This document shows positions 16,682-24,874 of a stretch of 64,000 nucleotides of DNA, piece by piece. Source of the DNA: CAYWNA01 sp964459305 (GTDB lineage: Bacteria; Planctomycetota; Planctomycetia; Pirellulales; Pirellulaceae). Within the stretch, counting starts at the first letter, position 1. Every line of letters begins with the position of its first letter. The stretch covers positions 89,485 to 153,484 of the forward strand of contig CAYWNA010000005.1 of NCBI GenBank assembly GCA_964459305.1, read 5' to 3'. A program made the position numbers and the translations under genes. The notes below the pieces were generated by a model. That model was not told the DNA's origin. It searched no databases and saw only the letters and a program-made list of their open reading frames with translations.

Positions 16682-17578
16682 CTACTCGCTTGCTTGCGTG
16701 AGGGCCCCTTGTTCCTTGAGCAGTTTCTCTGCGAACACCTCACCGACCGCGCAAGCGGCCGCAGTCATAATATCCAAATTGCCAGAGTACTTCGGCAGGT
16801 AGTCACCGGCGCCTACGACCTCGATCATGGTGGTCACCTTGTCGCCGTCGACAAAGGGCTCGACCTTCAGCCTGTAACCCGGCACGTAGTTCTGGACGTT
16901 CCGGACCATCTCTCGGACCGACGTCCGGATGGCATCTTCGTCGGGGTCATCAACCAGGGCGAAGATCGTGTCTCGCATGATAATCGGCGGCTCGGCCGGA
17001 TTCAGGATGATGATGGCTTTGCCTTTGTCGGCCCCGCCCAGCACTTCCAGGCCTCGTGCCGTGGTCCGCGTGAACTCGTCGATATTCTGGCGGGTGCCTG
17101 GACCGGCGCTCTTACTGGCGATGGTCGCCACGATCTCGGCATAGCGGATGTGGCAGGCGCGGCTGATGGCGGCCACGATTGGCGTCGTGGCCTGGCCGCC
17201 GCAAGTGACCATGTTCACGTTCGGCTCGTCGAGATGTTCGTGCAGATTGACGTACGGCACAACGTAGGGACCGACGGCCGCCGGGGTCAAATCGACGGCA
17301 ATCTTGCCAGTCTCTTTCAACATCGGCGCATGTTTCAAATGCGGCTTGGCCCCAGTCGAATCGAAAACGATTTGGACTTCGTCGTTCTCCAGTATCGCAT
17401 CGATACCTGACAGCGACGTTGGGATGCCCAGCTTGTCGGCCAGCGCAAGACCTTCGGAATCCGGCTTGATCCCGCTCATCAGCGCCAGGTCCATGTAGCG
17501 GCTGCGGCGGATCTTGTACATCAGATCGGTGCCGATGTTGCCCGGCCCGATGATGGCGACCTTGATCTCTGGATCCAT
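16682..17578 (-). CDS. mhpF: Acetaldehyde dehydrogenase (acylating)
   Basis: 298 residues from the ATG at 17578 (GGAG about 12 bases before). A longer frame from 17755 adds residues unlike the family. The N-terminal Rossmann motif is VAIIGPGNIGTDLMYKI, and the catalytic Cys lies in NMVTCGGQATTPIV. EIVATIASKSAGPGTRQNID and the C-terminal dimer/aldolase-contact region match DmpF/BphJ/MhpF. It oxidises acetaldehyde to acetyl-CoA using NAD+ and CoA, in a complex with the 4-hydroxy-2-oxovalerate aldolase whose gene follows. No ring-cleavage dioxygenase or hydratase gene is near, so the source of the hydroxy-oxo acid is open. Confidence 0.93.
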   Translation of the reverse strand: MDPEIKVAIIGPGNIGTDLMYKIRRSRYMDLALMSGIKPDSEGLALADKLGIPTSLSGIDAILENDEVQIVFDSTGAKPHLKHAPMLKETGKIAVDLTPAAVGPYVVPYVNLHEHLDEPNVNMVTCGGQATTPIVAAISRACHIRYAEIVATIASKSAGPGTRQNIDEFTRTTARGLEVLGGADKGKAIIILNPAEPPIIMRDTIFALVDDPDEDAIRTSVREMVRNVQNYVPGYRLKVEPFVDGDKVTTMIEVVGAGDYLPKYSGNLDIMTAAACAVGEVFAEKLLKEQGALTQASE

Positions 17579-17751
17579 GTCTCGACTGCTCCAACAAAGA
17601 TATCTAGGATGAATCGGTTCATGCGGAACCGTGCATTTTGCATAACTACCGCCGATCGTCAACGAGGCAGAGACCGTAGCGATGTATAACTTCCCCTGGC
17701 GCGAGAACGACGAGTTGCTCTGGGGGTCAGAATCTCTCTGCCCCGAAAGAC

Positions 17752-19281
17752 TCACTGCGCCGCAGTTGCCGCTTTCTTGCCATCGCCCGTCGTCTCCGCG
17801 TTCCGCTCATAATGACCGTGCTCGGCGGCCAACATTAGTGTCAAGTAGCCGAGTCGAGCCGCGGACACGATCTTGCGGTAGTTGATCCCCTCCAGCGTAT
17901 CCGTCGTGCGGTGATATCGGGGGCTGAACCCGCTGAAGATGAATGCGACGGGGATCCCTTTCTGATGGAACGGTAGGTGATCGCTGCGATGAAAGACTTT
18001 CTTCTCTTCATCAAATTCGAATTTGAAATTCAGATGCCGGTTCGCCTCCAACGCCGTCTCGTGCAGCCCTGTCGCGATCTTCTTGGTTCCAACCAAGTGC
18101 AACGTGTCTTCGTTTTCTTCGGCAGTCTCTTTGTCGTTCTCCTCGTTGCGACCTACCATGTCCACGTTCATCATGCAAACCAGGTTCTCAAGCGGCTTCA
18201 GCGGATGCTCGCAATAGTGCTTCGATCCGAACAGCCCCAGCTCTTCCGCCGCGAACGCAATGAACAGCACGCTGCGCCGCGGCTTGTCAGGATTCTTGCT
18301 GATGGCTTCGGCGATCTGCATGATCGCTACGGTTCCCGATGCATTGTCGTCGGCTCCGAGATAGACCTCATCGCGCCGCAGACCCAAATGATCCAGATGG
18401 GCACCGATGGTAATGTACTCGTGTCTCACTTCCGGATCGCTTCCGGCGAACCGTGCCACGACGTTGGGCGTTCGCAACGGCTCTTCGGCCATCTTGAGTT
18501 CCACCGTCAATTCGGCGTCAGCTTCTTCGACCTCGATTCCATTCTCTTCCAACGGTTTGACTGTCTCCGCCGCCACGCCGACGGCCGTGGCCAGTTTTAG
18601 TGCGGCCCGTTCGGAGACCAGGGCTTCAATTCTGCCTGCTTTGGCTGCAGGGCTCCCTTGCCGCACGTAGCGCGTTCGGCTCGTTGGTGTGTCCTGCGTA
18701 ACTTGGATCGTGGCTGCGGGACCTTTCTTCGCAACCTCCCGAATGAAACGAGAGCCGGCCTCTTTCTCGACCACCACGGCCACTCGGTCTTTGAGGGACA
18801 GATCGTCCGGGAGCTTCTGGTCCGCCCCGCGCGCGTTGATGAACACCACCTTGCCGGTCACGGTGCGCGTACCGCGGCTTGTGAATCCGAGGTCCTTCTG
18901 CCCGCAGATTCTCAGTTCGTTTGGCCCGGCGATTTGGCTGGACTGCATGTCTGGACGGATACGTATCAGAGGGACGTATTGAAAGTAAGTGCCGTCGTCC
19001 CCGATGGGTGCCCAGCCCAACTCGACGAGCTTTCCCGCTACCCAATGGGCCGCTTTGGCATATCCCGGTTGTCCCGTGCCTCGGCCTGCGAAGTCTGCTC
19101 TCGCAAGGACCGAAAGCCAAGCCCTTGCCTGTTCCTCGGAAATACTCTCGAAGCCAGCGCGATAGCGTTCTGGCGGTGACTCCGCTCCGGCATATTGAGC
19201 AAAGACCGACGGATGCTGTGATACGCTCCAAAGCACAAGAATCACGACGAGGTAAAGACGAAACGAGAATCGAGTTGGCAC
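17752..19281 (-). CDS. Secreted M28-family zinc aminopeptidase with PA domain
   Basis: 509 residues from a GTG start at 19281 with a weak GGAG upstream; no better ATG is close. A signal peptide (LYLVVILVLWSVSQHPSVFA) is followed by a helical region and a PA (protease-associated) domain at about 140-260. The M28 catalytic domain is about 270-480: GAHLDHLG gives the first zinc His, LGADDNASG the bridging Asp, and FAAEELGLFGS the catalytic Glu pair. NVDMVGRNEEN and HRSDHLPFHQKGIPVAFIFSG give the remaining zinc ligands. It would cleave N-terminal residues in the periplasm or outside the cell. Its stop lies 173 bases before the mhpF start. Confidence 0.92.
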   Translation of the reverse strand: MPTRFSFRLYLVVILVLWSVSQHPSVFAQYAGAESPPERYRAGFESISEEQARAWLSVLARADFAGRGTGQPGYAKAAHWVAGKLVELGWAPIGDDGTYFQYVPLIRIRPDMQSSQIAGPNELRICGQKDLGFTSRGTRTVTGKVVFINARGADQKLPDDLSLKDRVAVVVEKEAGSRFIREVAKKGPAATIQVTQDTPTSRTRYVRQGSPAAKAGRIEALVSERAALKLATAVGVAAETVKPLEENGIEVEEADAELTVELKMAEEPLRTPNVVARFAGSDPEVRHEYITIGAHLDHLGLRRDEVYLGADDNASGTVAIMQIAEAISKNPDKPRRSVLFIAFAAEELGLFGSKHYCEHPLKPLENLVCMMNVDMVGRNEENDKETAEENEDTLHLVGTKKIATGLHETALEANRHLNFKFEFDEEKKVFHRSDHLPFHQKGIPVAFIFSGFSPRYHRTTDTLEGINYRKIVSAARLGYLTLMLAAEHGHYERNAETTGDGKKAATAAQ

Positions 19282-19343
19282 AGTAGGAGGCTCCGGTGGG
19301 GTCAGAACGTCATTCTATTCAAAGCTATTTGAGGGTGTGCAGG

Positions 19344-19421
19344 AATCGGGAGGGCGAAGCTCCTGCCGAGCCTGTTTTCTGGCACCAAGATTCGGCTCGG
19401 CGGGAGCCTCGCCCTCCCGAT
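19344..19421. repeat. Palindromic repeat, GGGAGGGCGAAGCTCC...GGAGCCTCGCCCTCCC family
   Basis: Left arm ATCGGGAGGGCGAAGCTCC and right arm GGGAGCCTCGCCCTCCCGAT fold on each other, with inner GCCGAGCC pairing with GGCTCGGC. A second copy is at 57521-57594. It sits between the M28 peptidase and sulfatase genes. Confidence 0.9.
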
Positions 19422-19466
19422 AACCGTGGATTCAAACATGCCGAATTCCCAGTCGCCTCTGGCTAG

Positions 19467-20921
19467 TTAATCTGCACGGCTGGCTACCAACGGATCGCCA
19501 ACCTTCTTTTGCCATGCCTGCAGTTCGTCGCGCAATTCAACCAGTGTATCGGCATGACGTGTGTCGTCGGCCAGGTTTGTCAATTCGTACGGGTCGTGGG
19601 CCAGATCGAACAGTTGATACTTGCCAACCTTCGGATAGTGGACCAACTTCCATCGCTCGCTGCGTATCATCCGTTGGGTGTCTCGGAAGTTTCCAAAGAC
19701 GTACGGATAAAGGGCTTTCCGTTCGCCCCGGAGCAACGGAGTCAGGCTGCGCCCCTGGACCGTCTGTGGTATGGTGATCCCCGCCAACTCACAAACAGTG
19801 GGATACAAGTCACGGAGGTAGCACTGGGCACCCGATCGCTTGCCCTGCGGCACGTCCGGACCGCGGAAGATCAGCGGGGTACCCACGGTGTGTTCATACA
19901 TATTTTGTTTCCCTCGCAGCCCGTGGCTTCCCATTGCCAGCCCCTGATCGCTGGTGAAAATCACGAACGTGTGATCCGCCTGACCGGTCGTCTCCAGCGC
20001 CTTCAGGATTCTTCCGATCTGCTCGTCCATGTGCGAGATCACGGCGTAGTACACGGCAAGGTCCTCACGCACGTCTTGGGATGTCCGCGGCCACGGAAGC
20101 AGCAGTTCGTCGCGACCCTCGAAGTTGCCGTGGTCGAAGGGATGCCGAGGCAGGAAATTCGGCGGTAGCGAAATCTTTGCGGGGTCGTATTTGCCTTCGT
20201 AGCTGGGCGGCATGAACAAGGGGTCGTGCGGGGCAGTGAAATTGACATGAAGGAAGAACGGTTTCTCCGACTTGCGGTTGATGAACCGGATGGCCGCGTC
20301 GGCAAATTCCCGGTCGATGGGCGGTGTGAGTCCAACGCCTTTTTCCGGAAACTTGTTACCTTCGTCGTCCTGAAAGATCCAGCCTCGATAGCCTGTTACC
20401 GGCCGGCCATGGTAATCGACCTGCGGTTTGTACCACTTGGCGCCGCCCGATCCGAATAGCCCGTCGCTCTCTTCGTACCCTCGATTGATCGGCCGGCCGT
20501 CGTTCATCCATTTGCCGACGTACCATGCATGATAGCCGCCGCCCCGCATGCAATCGGCCCACCGTACGAGTTCTGGATTCATTTTCGATCCGAAAACACC
20601 CACGTGATTACGGAAACCATCGCAGCCGGTCATGATCTCGGCCCGACTGGGCACACAGATCGGGTTCGGCGCGATTGCCCGCGTGAAAGCCATGCCGTCA
20701 CGCACCAGTGAATCCAAGTTGGGCGTCGTTATGACAGGGTTGCCCAATGCGTGTATTGTATCCGGCCGCTGGTCGTCGGAAACGATCACCAAGAAGTTCG
20801 GCCTCCGTGCGGAAGGTGGCTTTTCCGCCGCTGACGCCCAAGCGTCGGTCGACGATACGCAGATCAGCACGGCATACGCAACCAGCAAGGCATGAACATA
20901 CGTCGTTTGAAGTCTCTTCAT
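19467..20921 (-). CDS. Exported sulfatase (Cys-type, formylglycine-dependent)
   Basis: 484 residues from the ATG at 20921, which has GAGGAAAG before it; an in-frame ATG at 20942 lacks one. A signal peptide occupies about residues 9-31. NFLVIVSDDQRPD (42-54) gives two metal-binding aspartates. C89 in PICVPSRAEIMTG is the residue oxidised to formylglycine (C-x-P-S-R form). LHVNFTAPHDPLFMPP, FTSDQGLAMGSHGLRGKQNMYEH and the C-terminal LFDLAHDPYELTNLADD complete the arylsulfatase/iduronate-sulfatase pattern. It would remove sulfate from a polysaccharide outside the cytoplasm; planctomycetes carry many such genes. No sulfatase-maturase gene is in the window, though the kinase at 57815 contains a SUMF1-like domain. 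Confidence 0.93.
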   Translation of the reverse strand: MKRLQTTYVHALLVAYAVLICVSSTDAWASAAEKPPSARRPNFLVIVSDDQRPDTIHALGNPVITTPNLDSLVRDGMAFTRAIAPNPICVPSRAEIMTGCDGFRNHVGVFGSKMNPELVRWADCMRGGGYHAWYVGKWMNDGRPINRGYEESDGLFGSGGAKWYKPQVDYHGRPVTGYRGWIFQDDEGNKFPEKGVGLTPPIDREFADAAIRFINRKSEKPFFLHVNFTAPHDPLFMPPSYEGKYDPAKISLPPNFLPRHPFDHGNFEGRDELLLPWPRTSQDVREDLAVYYAVISHMDEQIGRILKALETTGQADHTFVIFTSDQGLAMGSHGLRGKQNMYEHTVGTPLIFRGPDVPQGKRSGAQCYLRDLYPTVCELAGITIPQTVQGRSLTPLLRGERKALYPYVFGNFRDTQRMIRSERWKLVHYPKVGKYQLFDLAHDPYELTNLADDTRHADTLVELRDELQAWQKKVGDPLVASRAD

Positions 20922-21087
20922 CGTCTTTCCTCGTTCTCTCATCGAAACGTAAGGCTGTGCGGCTCAGCAAAGGCTTGTGCCAGACCATCACAGCCGCAGT
21001 CTATTGAACTACCAGCGCCAATTGTACCCCCTGACGCGTCCAGTTCCAAAAGTCACCACCGTTTACCCTGCAGTTGCATTTCCCGAG

Positions 21088-21238
21088 GGCGAGCGGGGGA
21101 CGTTAGCCCCCTGATTTGTTGCGCAAAACGGACTATTGTCGTACGTTGCTAGACTTCACGAAACGTGAAGTCAGGGTACTACTCCATGACGATCACTTCA
21201 CCGTTGAAAATCAGGGGACTAACGTCCCCCGCTCGCCA
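21088..21238. repeat. Palindromic repeat with GGCGAGCGG ends (intergenic copy)
   Basis: GGCGAGCGGGGGACGTTAGC at 21088 is matched by the reverse-complement arm ending CCGCTCGCC at 21238. Conserved AGCCCCCTGATT lies next to each arm, and a second small hairpin (GACTTCACG/CGTGAAGTC, 21152-21171) is nested in the middle. The same terminal motif bounds the in-frame elements in gltB (43485-43571) and in the large kinase gene (58540-58605). Confidence 0.9.
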
Positions 21239-21257
21239 GCCTTTCTGCAACGCTAGG

Positions 21258-21335
21258 GTTTAACCCGAAGCCGATGGCGGGCGCCACGCGTGGACGATCC
21301 ACCCCACGGCCCGCCATCGCCTCCGGCTTAAACGA
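21258..21335. repeat. Palindromic repeat, TTTAACCCGAAGCCGGAGGCG family
   Basis: GTTTAACCCGAAGCCGATGG at 21258 pairs with the arm containing CATCGCCTCCGGCTTAAACG. It is only 20 bases after the GGCGAGCGG element and 33 bases before the stop of the C45-type gene. Related copies are at 6143, 12182 and 29130. Confidence 0.88.
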
Positions 21336-21367
21336 GGAAGTTCTTGCTCTGCGACCCCGATGCCTTT

Positions 21368-22555
21368 TCAGAGTTGAAACTCCGAAAACCGGGCGCGGCA
21401 TGCCGAAGTGTAGGCCACGCGCATGCGCCGTGACCGAGGGATCAACTGGATACAGGCGGTGGTAGACCAGTAGTCGCTGTGCATGCAAATCGTGCCCAGG
21501 CTGGGGTTGCCATCCGGGCCGTGATCGGCCATCAACTTGCCGACGTCTTCGACCGTCAGGCGGCTGCGCTCCTCAATGCGTCTCCGAAACCTCCGGTCAC
21601 GTTCATCGGCCGATTCGTGTACGCGAAGCCCGCGCAGGGCCAATGGTGCGAGTTTGGAATGAACGGCTTGTGGATCCAACTCGACATCTGCCATTTTCGC
21701 GCACTGAAAACGGTTCGTGTGGGCCAACCGGTCCGTATCCTGGAACGGCAAACGAACGGCGCTGCGCGTGCTGGACAATTCCAGCGATGCAATCCGATCT
21801 TCGGCATCTGCCAACATAAGGATTCCGCCGCCGGTGCGTGCCATTCGGTCGATGTGATCGACTGCCTCGTCCACGGTTGTGCAATGTGCCAAGGTATCGG
21901 AGACCAACATCGAGATGGTCGGAGCCGGCCGGCCGGCGTCGGTCACGTACGCATAGTTGTTCGTGATGCAAAGGCCGGCTTCGTTGATGCCGTCTACGGC
22001 TCCGCACAACGGGGCCACCGTGAACTCCAACGACCGCAGCTTTCCATCAGGCCGGCTCTCGCGAACGGTGTACAACGGCTGCACCGGCCGTAGATAATCG
22101 AAATTGTGCGCCACAATTGGCTCGCCAGATTTTGATGCGCTGCGTGTCACTGCGACAGCCGAACAGGCCGCGGCCGCAGGCAGGAACGTAGAATGGCGCA
22201 AGTCGGACAGGACGGCTTCCATAACGTTCAACAGTTCCAAACCACGTCGGGGCACACCGGCCCCTTCGGCAATCCCGGCCAACTGTTGCTTGATCCACTC
22301 TGCATCCCAACGTAGAGCTTGCTCGAAATACCGTTCGGCTTTTCGCTCGGCCAACCAACGATACACTCGCAGCGGCATCCAGCCTGGCTTCTGCAAACGG
22401 AATGCCTGCAACTCCAGCAGGACTGGCATCGCGGTTCGGATCTTGTCACGCAGGGCCTTTCCTTGCGCCAGCCCCATCTCGTACGGGGTTCCTTCGCAAA
22501 CCACGTCCAGCGTCACCCCATCGCCATTTTGCTCGCTAACGCGCGGACTCTGCAC
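21368..22555 (-). CDS. C45-family acyltransferase/peptidase (Ntn-hydrolase, penicillin acyltransferase-like)
   Basis: 395 residues when started at the GTG at 22555, which has a perfect AGGAGG eight bases before it; a TTG at 22678 would give a longer, less convincing N-terminus. The C45 pattern is present: EGTPYEMGLAQGKALRDKI near the start, then C131 in AAAACSAVAV as the likely autoprocessing nucleophile. IVAHNFDYLRP, GAVDGINEAGLCITNNYAY and CTTVDEAVDHI-type motifs follow, with a C-terminal GTICMHSDYWSTTA. Family members transfer or hydrolyse acyl groups on amines (isopenicillin N acyltransferase, choloylglycine hydrolase relatives). No signal peptide is obvious in the short form; the substrate is unknown. 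Confidence 0.85.
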   Translation of the reverse strand: MQSPRVSEQNGDGVTLDVVCEGTPYEMGLAQGKALRDKIRTAMPVLLELQAFRLQKPGWMPLRVYRWLAERKAERYFEQALRWDAEWIKQQLAGIAEGAGVPRRGLELLNVMEAVLSDLRHSTFLPAAAACSAVAVTRSASKSGEPIVAHNFDYLRPVQPLYTVRESRPDGKLRSLEFTVAPLCGAVDGINEAGLCITNNYAYVTDAGRPAPTISMLVSDTLAHCTTVDEAVDHIDRMARTGGGILMLADAEDRIASLELSSTRSAVRLPFQDTDRLAHTNRFQCAKMADVELDPQAVHSKLAPLALRGLRVHESADERDRRFRRRIEERSRLTVEDVGKLMADHGPDGNPSLGTICMHSDYWSTTACIQLIPRSRRMRVAYTSACRARFSEFQL

Positions 22556-22731
22556 GATTCCATCCTCCTGGGTCGCATGGCTGAGTCTTCGCGTGAGCCA
22601 ATCGAAAATCAGCCGATAGGCAAGGATTGTATTCTGGCCATGAATGTTGACAAACACAATAGCTCGCCGGCACTTCAATCTCCGCCGATGAGATCAGGCA
22701 ACTTTTTCGGAGTGTAAGGGTGACGGGCGAT

Positions 22732-22756
22732 CCTGAATTCTTGCGAATTCAGCTAC
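22732..22756. repeat. Single arm of the TAGCTGGATTCGCAAGAATTC repeat
   Basis: CCTGAATTCTTGCGAATTC followed by AGCTAC is one half of the palindrome found complete at 6257 and 34038. No matching second arm is nearby, so it is a decayed or partial copy. The rest of the 22556-22992 gap holds the possible promoter at 22800 and nothing else recognised. Confidence 0.7.
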
Positions 22757-22799
22757 AGACGCGACCGCCATAGAACCTGCCCCAGAAAACGTTGGAAAC

Positions 22800-22828
22800 T
22801 TGACACTGGCACCCATCAGCGGTAAGCT
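22800..22828 (+). promoter_or_regulatory. Possible sigma-70-type promoter for the DUF1559 gene
   Basis: TTGACA (22800-22805) and TAAGCT (22823-22828) are separated by 17 bases. The -35 is a perfect match to the sigma-70 consensus; the -10 is weak. It lies about 165 bases before the ATG at 22993 on the same strand. Confidence 0.35.
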
Positions 22829-22992
22829 GATGGACGCAAACCGGAGGGGCGGATTGCTGACGCTTGTCTTCCTGTCAATCAACAAGTTCTTGCCGATTGC
22901 ACGATCCGCCATTTCGGAGTCGTTGTGTGACTACTCTGTTCGCCCGTCTCGGTCACTGAGGAACGGCTGGATTCAAAGGGGGAGCTTCGACC

Positions 22993-24150
22993 ATGAGGAT
23001 TCAGTGTTCTGCGCAGTCGAGCTTCCCTGATTCAGAACGGCAAACTAGGCGACCCGGCATTGTGGATCGGATCCCCATGGGGCGGCCTTGGAGGAGCCGA
23101 CAATCCAAGTCTGACAGCGTATCGCGAAATGGTGCCCGGTTTCGGCATCTGCAATTCGGCTTTACGCTCATCGAGTTGCTGGTTGTGATTGCCATCATTG
23201 GCATCCTGGTTGCTCTCATGCTACCTGCCATTCAGGCGGCGCGTGAGGCGGCACGGCGCATGCAATGTACCAACAATCTCAAGCAGATTGGCATCGCCAT
23301 GCATAACTACCACGACATCCACGAGTCTTTCCCGTCCGGCTCGGTCTCCGAGCCGACCGCCAGCGGAAGAATGCCTGGCGGCGTGGAGTCCTGGGGGTGG
23401 CACGTCTTTATCATGCCACAGATGGAGCAGCAGTCGCTGTACGACCAACTCCGGCCAAACGAACGCCGTCTGACCGACGTCTTCAATACGCCGGACGAAG
23501 CCCTCCTGCAGACGCACATCGCCCCGTATCTCTGCCCTAGCGACGAGCGGAAAAGCGTAGTCTCAAAAACCGTGCGCATGTTCCTGGGCAACAACAACAA
23601 CGACTTGGACGTCGGCAGGTCGAACTACGCGGCGGTGTTGGGGTTGTACGACGGCCCGGTCGACTTCAATGGCGGGAACAACGGCGAGAATAACGGTATG
23701 TTCTTCAATAACAGCAGAATCTGCATCGCAGACGTTCTGGACGGGGCCAGTCATACGTTCTGCGTGGGCGAGCGCGAAGCGGGCTGCGCGGCGGCTTCGT
23801 GGCCTGGGGTGCGAAATCCCCCAGGACCGTGCCATTGCGGCGTGTACCACAACCGGGGACGCGTGAGCATCAAGCTCAACCACCCAAGCCCTTACACCCC
23901 GCATTCACCCCACTCAGGCTGCCCGTGCGACTCCTGCACCGAGGGCTTCAGCAGCCGGCATCCCGGCGGGGGCAACTTCCTGTTCTGCGATGGCTCCGTC
24001 CATTTCGTTGCAGACACGATAGGATTCAACAACTCCGTTGCCCGTACCGCGATCACGAGCTTCCAGCCCATCCCGAACCGAGAACTGCTGGGGGTATATC
24101 AGCGACTCGGAATTCGTAAGGACGGTCAGTCCATCACCGTCAACTTCTAA
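22993..24150 (+). CDS. DUF1559 prepilin-like protein
   Basis: 385 residues. A type IV prepilin N-terminal motif sits unusually far in: FGFTLIELLVVIAIIGILVA (about 55-74), with the conserved Glu at position 5 of the mature form. It is followed by AIQAAREAARRMQC and NLKQIGIAMHNYHD, the DUF1559 start. The C-terminal signature is HPGGGNFLFCDGSVHFV. The start at 22993 has GGGGGAG eight bases upstream, so the 54-residue leader before the cleavage motif seems real. The family is hugely expanded in planctomycetes; members are taken to be pseudopilin-like secreted or surface proteins of unknown role. The small anchored protein 35 bases downstream is its usual kind of partner. Confidence 0.92.
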   Translation: MRIQCSAQSSFPDSERQTRRPGIVDRIPMGRPWRSRQSKSDSVSRNGARFRHLQFGFTLIELLVVIAIIGILVALMLPAIQAAREAARRMQCTNNLKQIGIAMHNYHDIHESFPSGSVSEPTASGRMPGGVESWGWHVFIMPQMEQQSLYDQLRPNERRLTDVFNTPDEALLQTHIAPYLCPSDERKSVVSKTVRMFLGNNNNDLDVGRSNYAAVLGLYDGPVDFNGGNNGENNGMFFNNSRICIADVLDGASHTFCVGEREAGCAAASWPGVRNPPGPCHCGVYHNRGRVSIKLNHPSPYTPHSPHSGCPCDSCTEGFSSRHPGGGNFLFCDGSVHFVADTIGFNNSVARTAITSFQPIPNRELLGVYQRLGIRKDGQSITVNF

Positions 24151-24185
24151 CCAAACCCTATTGTGCATTCTGGAGCCGAGGTCTG

Positions 24186-24755
24186 ATGAGTCGCTTCGTC
24201 AAAGATCGTTGGAAGGAACTCGTCGCGAGTGAAACGGCTCGTAGCGATCAAAACGAAGAAACGAAGGAAGACGAAAACGAAAGCCAGGACTCCTCTTTGA
24301 AGTCCACGCGCATCCTGGTGCATCGGTATCGCTATTGGTGCCTGGCCGCCAGTGTTTCCATCCTCGCCGTCTGCCTGATGGCCATCTATGGCCGCGACGA
24401 AGGAAGTGGGCCAAAGCTCGGCAGAGTATCCGGAACGGTCAAACTCGGTGGCGACCCGCTACCGGATGCCACCATCGAGTTTCAGCCCATGGCGGCAGAA
24501 GGATCCCCGTCGACCGCCGTCACCGGTAGGGATGGCAGCTACAAGCTGATGTTCCTGCCAGGCAAGCCGGGCGCGATGGTGGGCAAGCACACAGTGCGGA
24601 TCACCACCTATCGGCAGCTATCCAGCGAAGACCCCGGCGGCCCAGGCGAGATCCCCGAAAAGCTGCCACCGGAGTACAACGACGAGACAACGCTGGAAAA
24701 GGAAGTCAACAGCGGCCGCAACACGATCGACTTCGATCTCTCTCAGAATCCATAG
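24186..24755 (+). CDS. Membrane-anchored protein with a transthyretin/CNA-B-like domain
   Basis: 189 residues. A charged N-terminal region (about 1-38, rich in E, D, K) is followed by one transmembrane segment (WCLAASVSILAVCLMAIYG, about 47-65). The rest is an exported beta-rich domain, with GRVSGTVKLGGDPLPDATIE followed by VTGRDGSYKL, the pattern of carboxypeptidase-regulatory-like domains. It ends with a segment on KLPPEYNDETTLEKEV. Such proteins commonly follow DUF1559 genes in planctomycetes; the function is unknown. It is 35 bases downstream of the DUF1559 gene with a GAGG-type ribosome-binding site, so one transcript is likely. Confidence 0.85.
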   Translation: MSRFVKDRWKELVASETARSDQNEETKEDENESQDSSLKSTRILVHRYRYWCLAASVSILAVCLMAIYGRDEGSGPKLGRVSGTVKLGGDPLPDATIEFQPMAAEGSPSTAVTGRDGSYKLMFLPGKPGAMVGKHTVRITTYRQLSSEDPGGPGEIPEKLPPEYNDETTLEKEVNSGRNTIDFDLSQNP

Positions 24756-24874
24756 CTTCCCCGTTGACAAACGGGGCTAATCCATTTAAGCATGCTTATC
24801 GGTCGTTTTGGGGATCGTTAGAAATTTGGAGTCTAGTGGCCTGCGGGCCTTCTCATCGCCACAGGGGAGTTACA

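Noticed and set aside
17579..17755. Longer start for the acetaldehyde dehydrogenase
   Set aside because: The added 59 residues do not resemble the family, which begins near the Rossmann motif; the ATG at 17578 fits.
19467..20921. Sulfatase and the SUMF1-like kinase domain as a substrate-maturase pair
   Set aside because: They are 37 kb apart, and SUMF1-like domains in planctomycete kinases often lack the catalytic cysteines; the sequence here gives no direct link.
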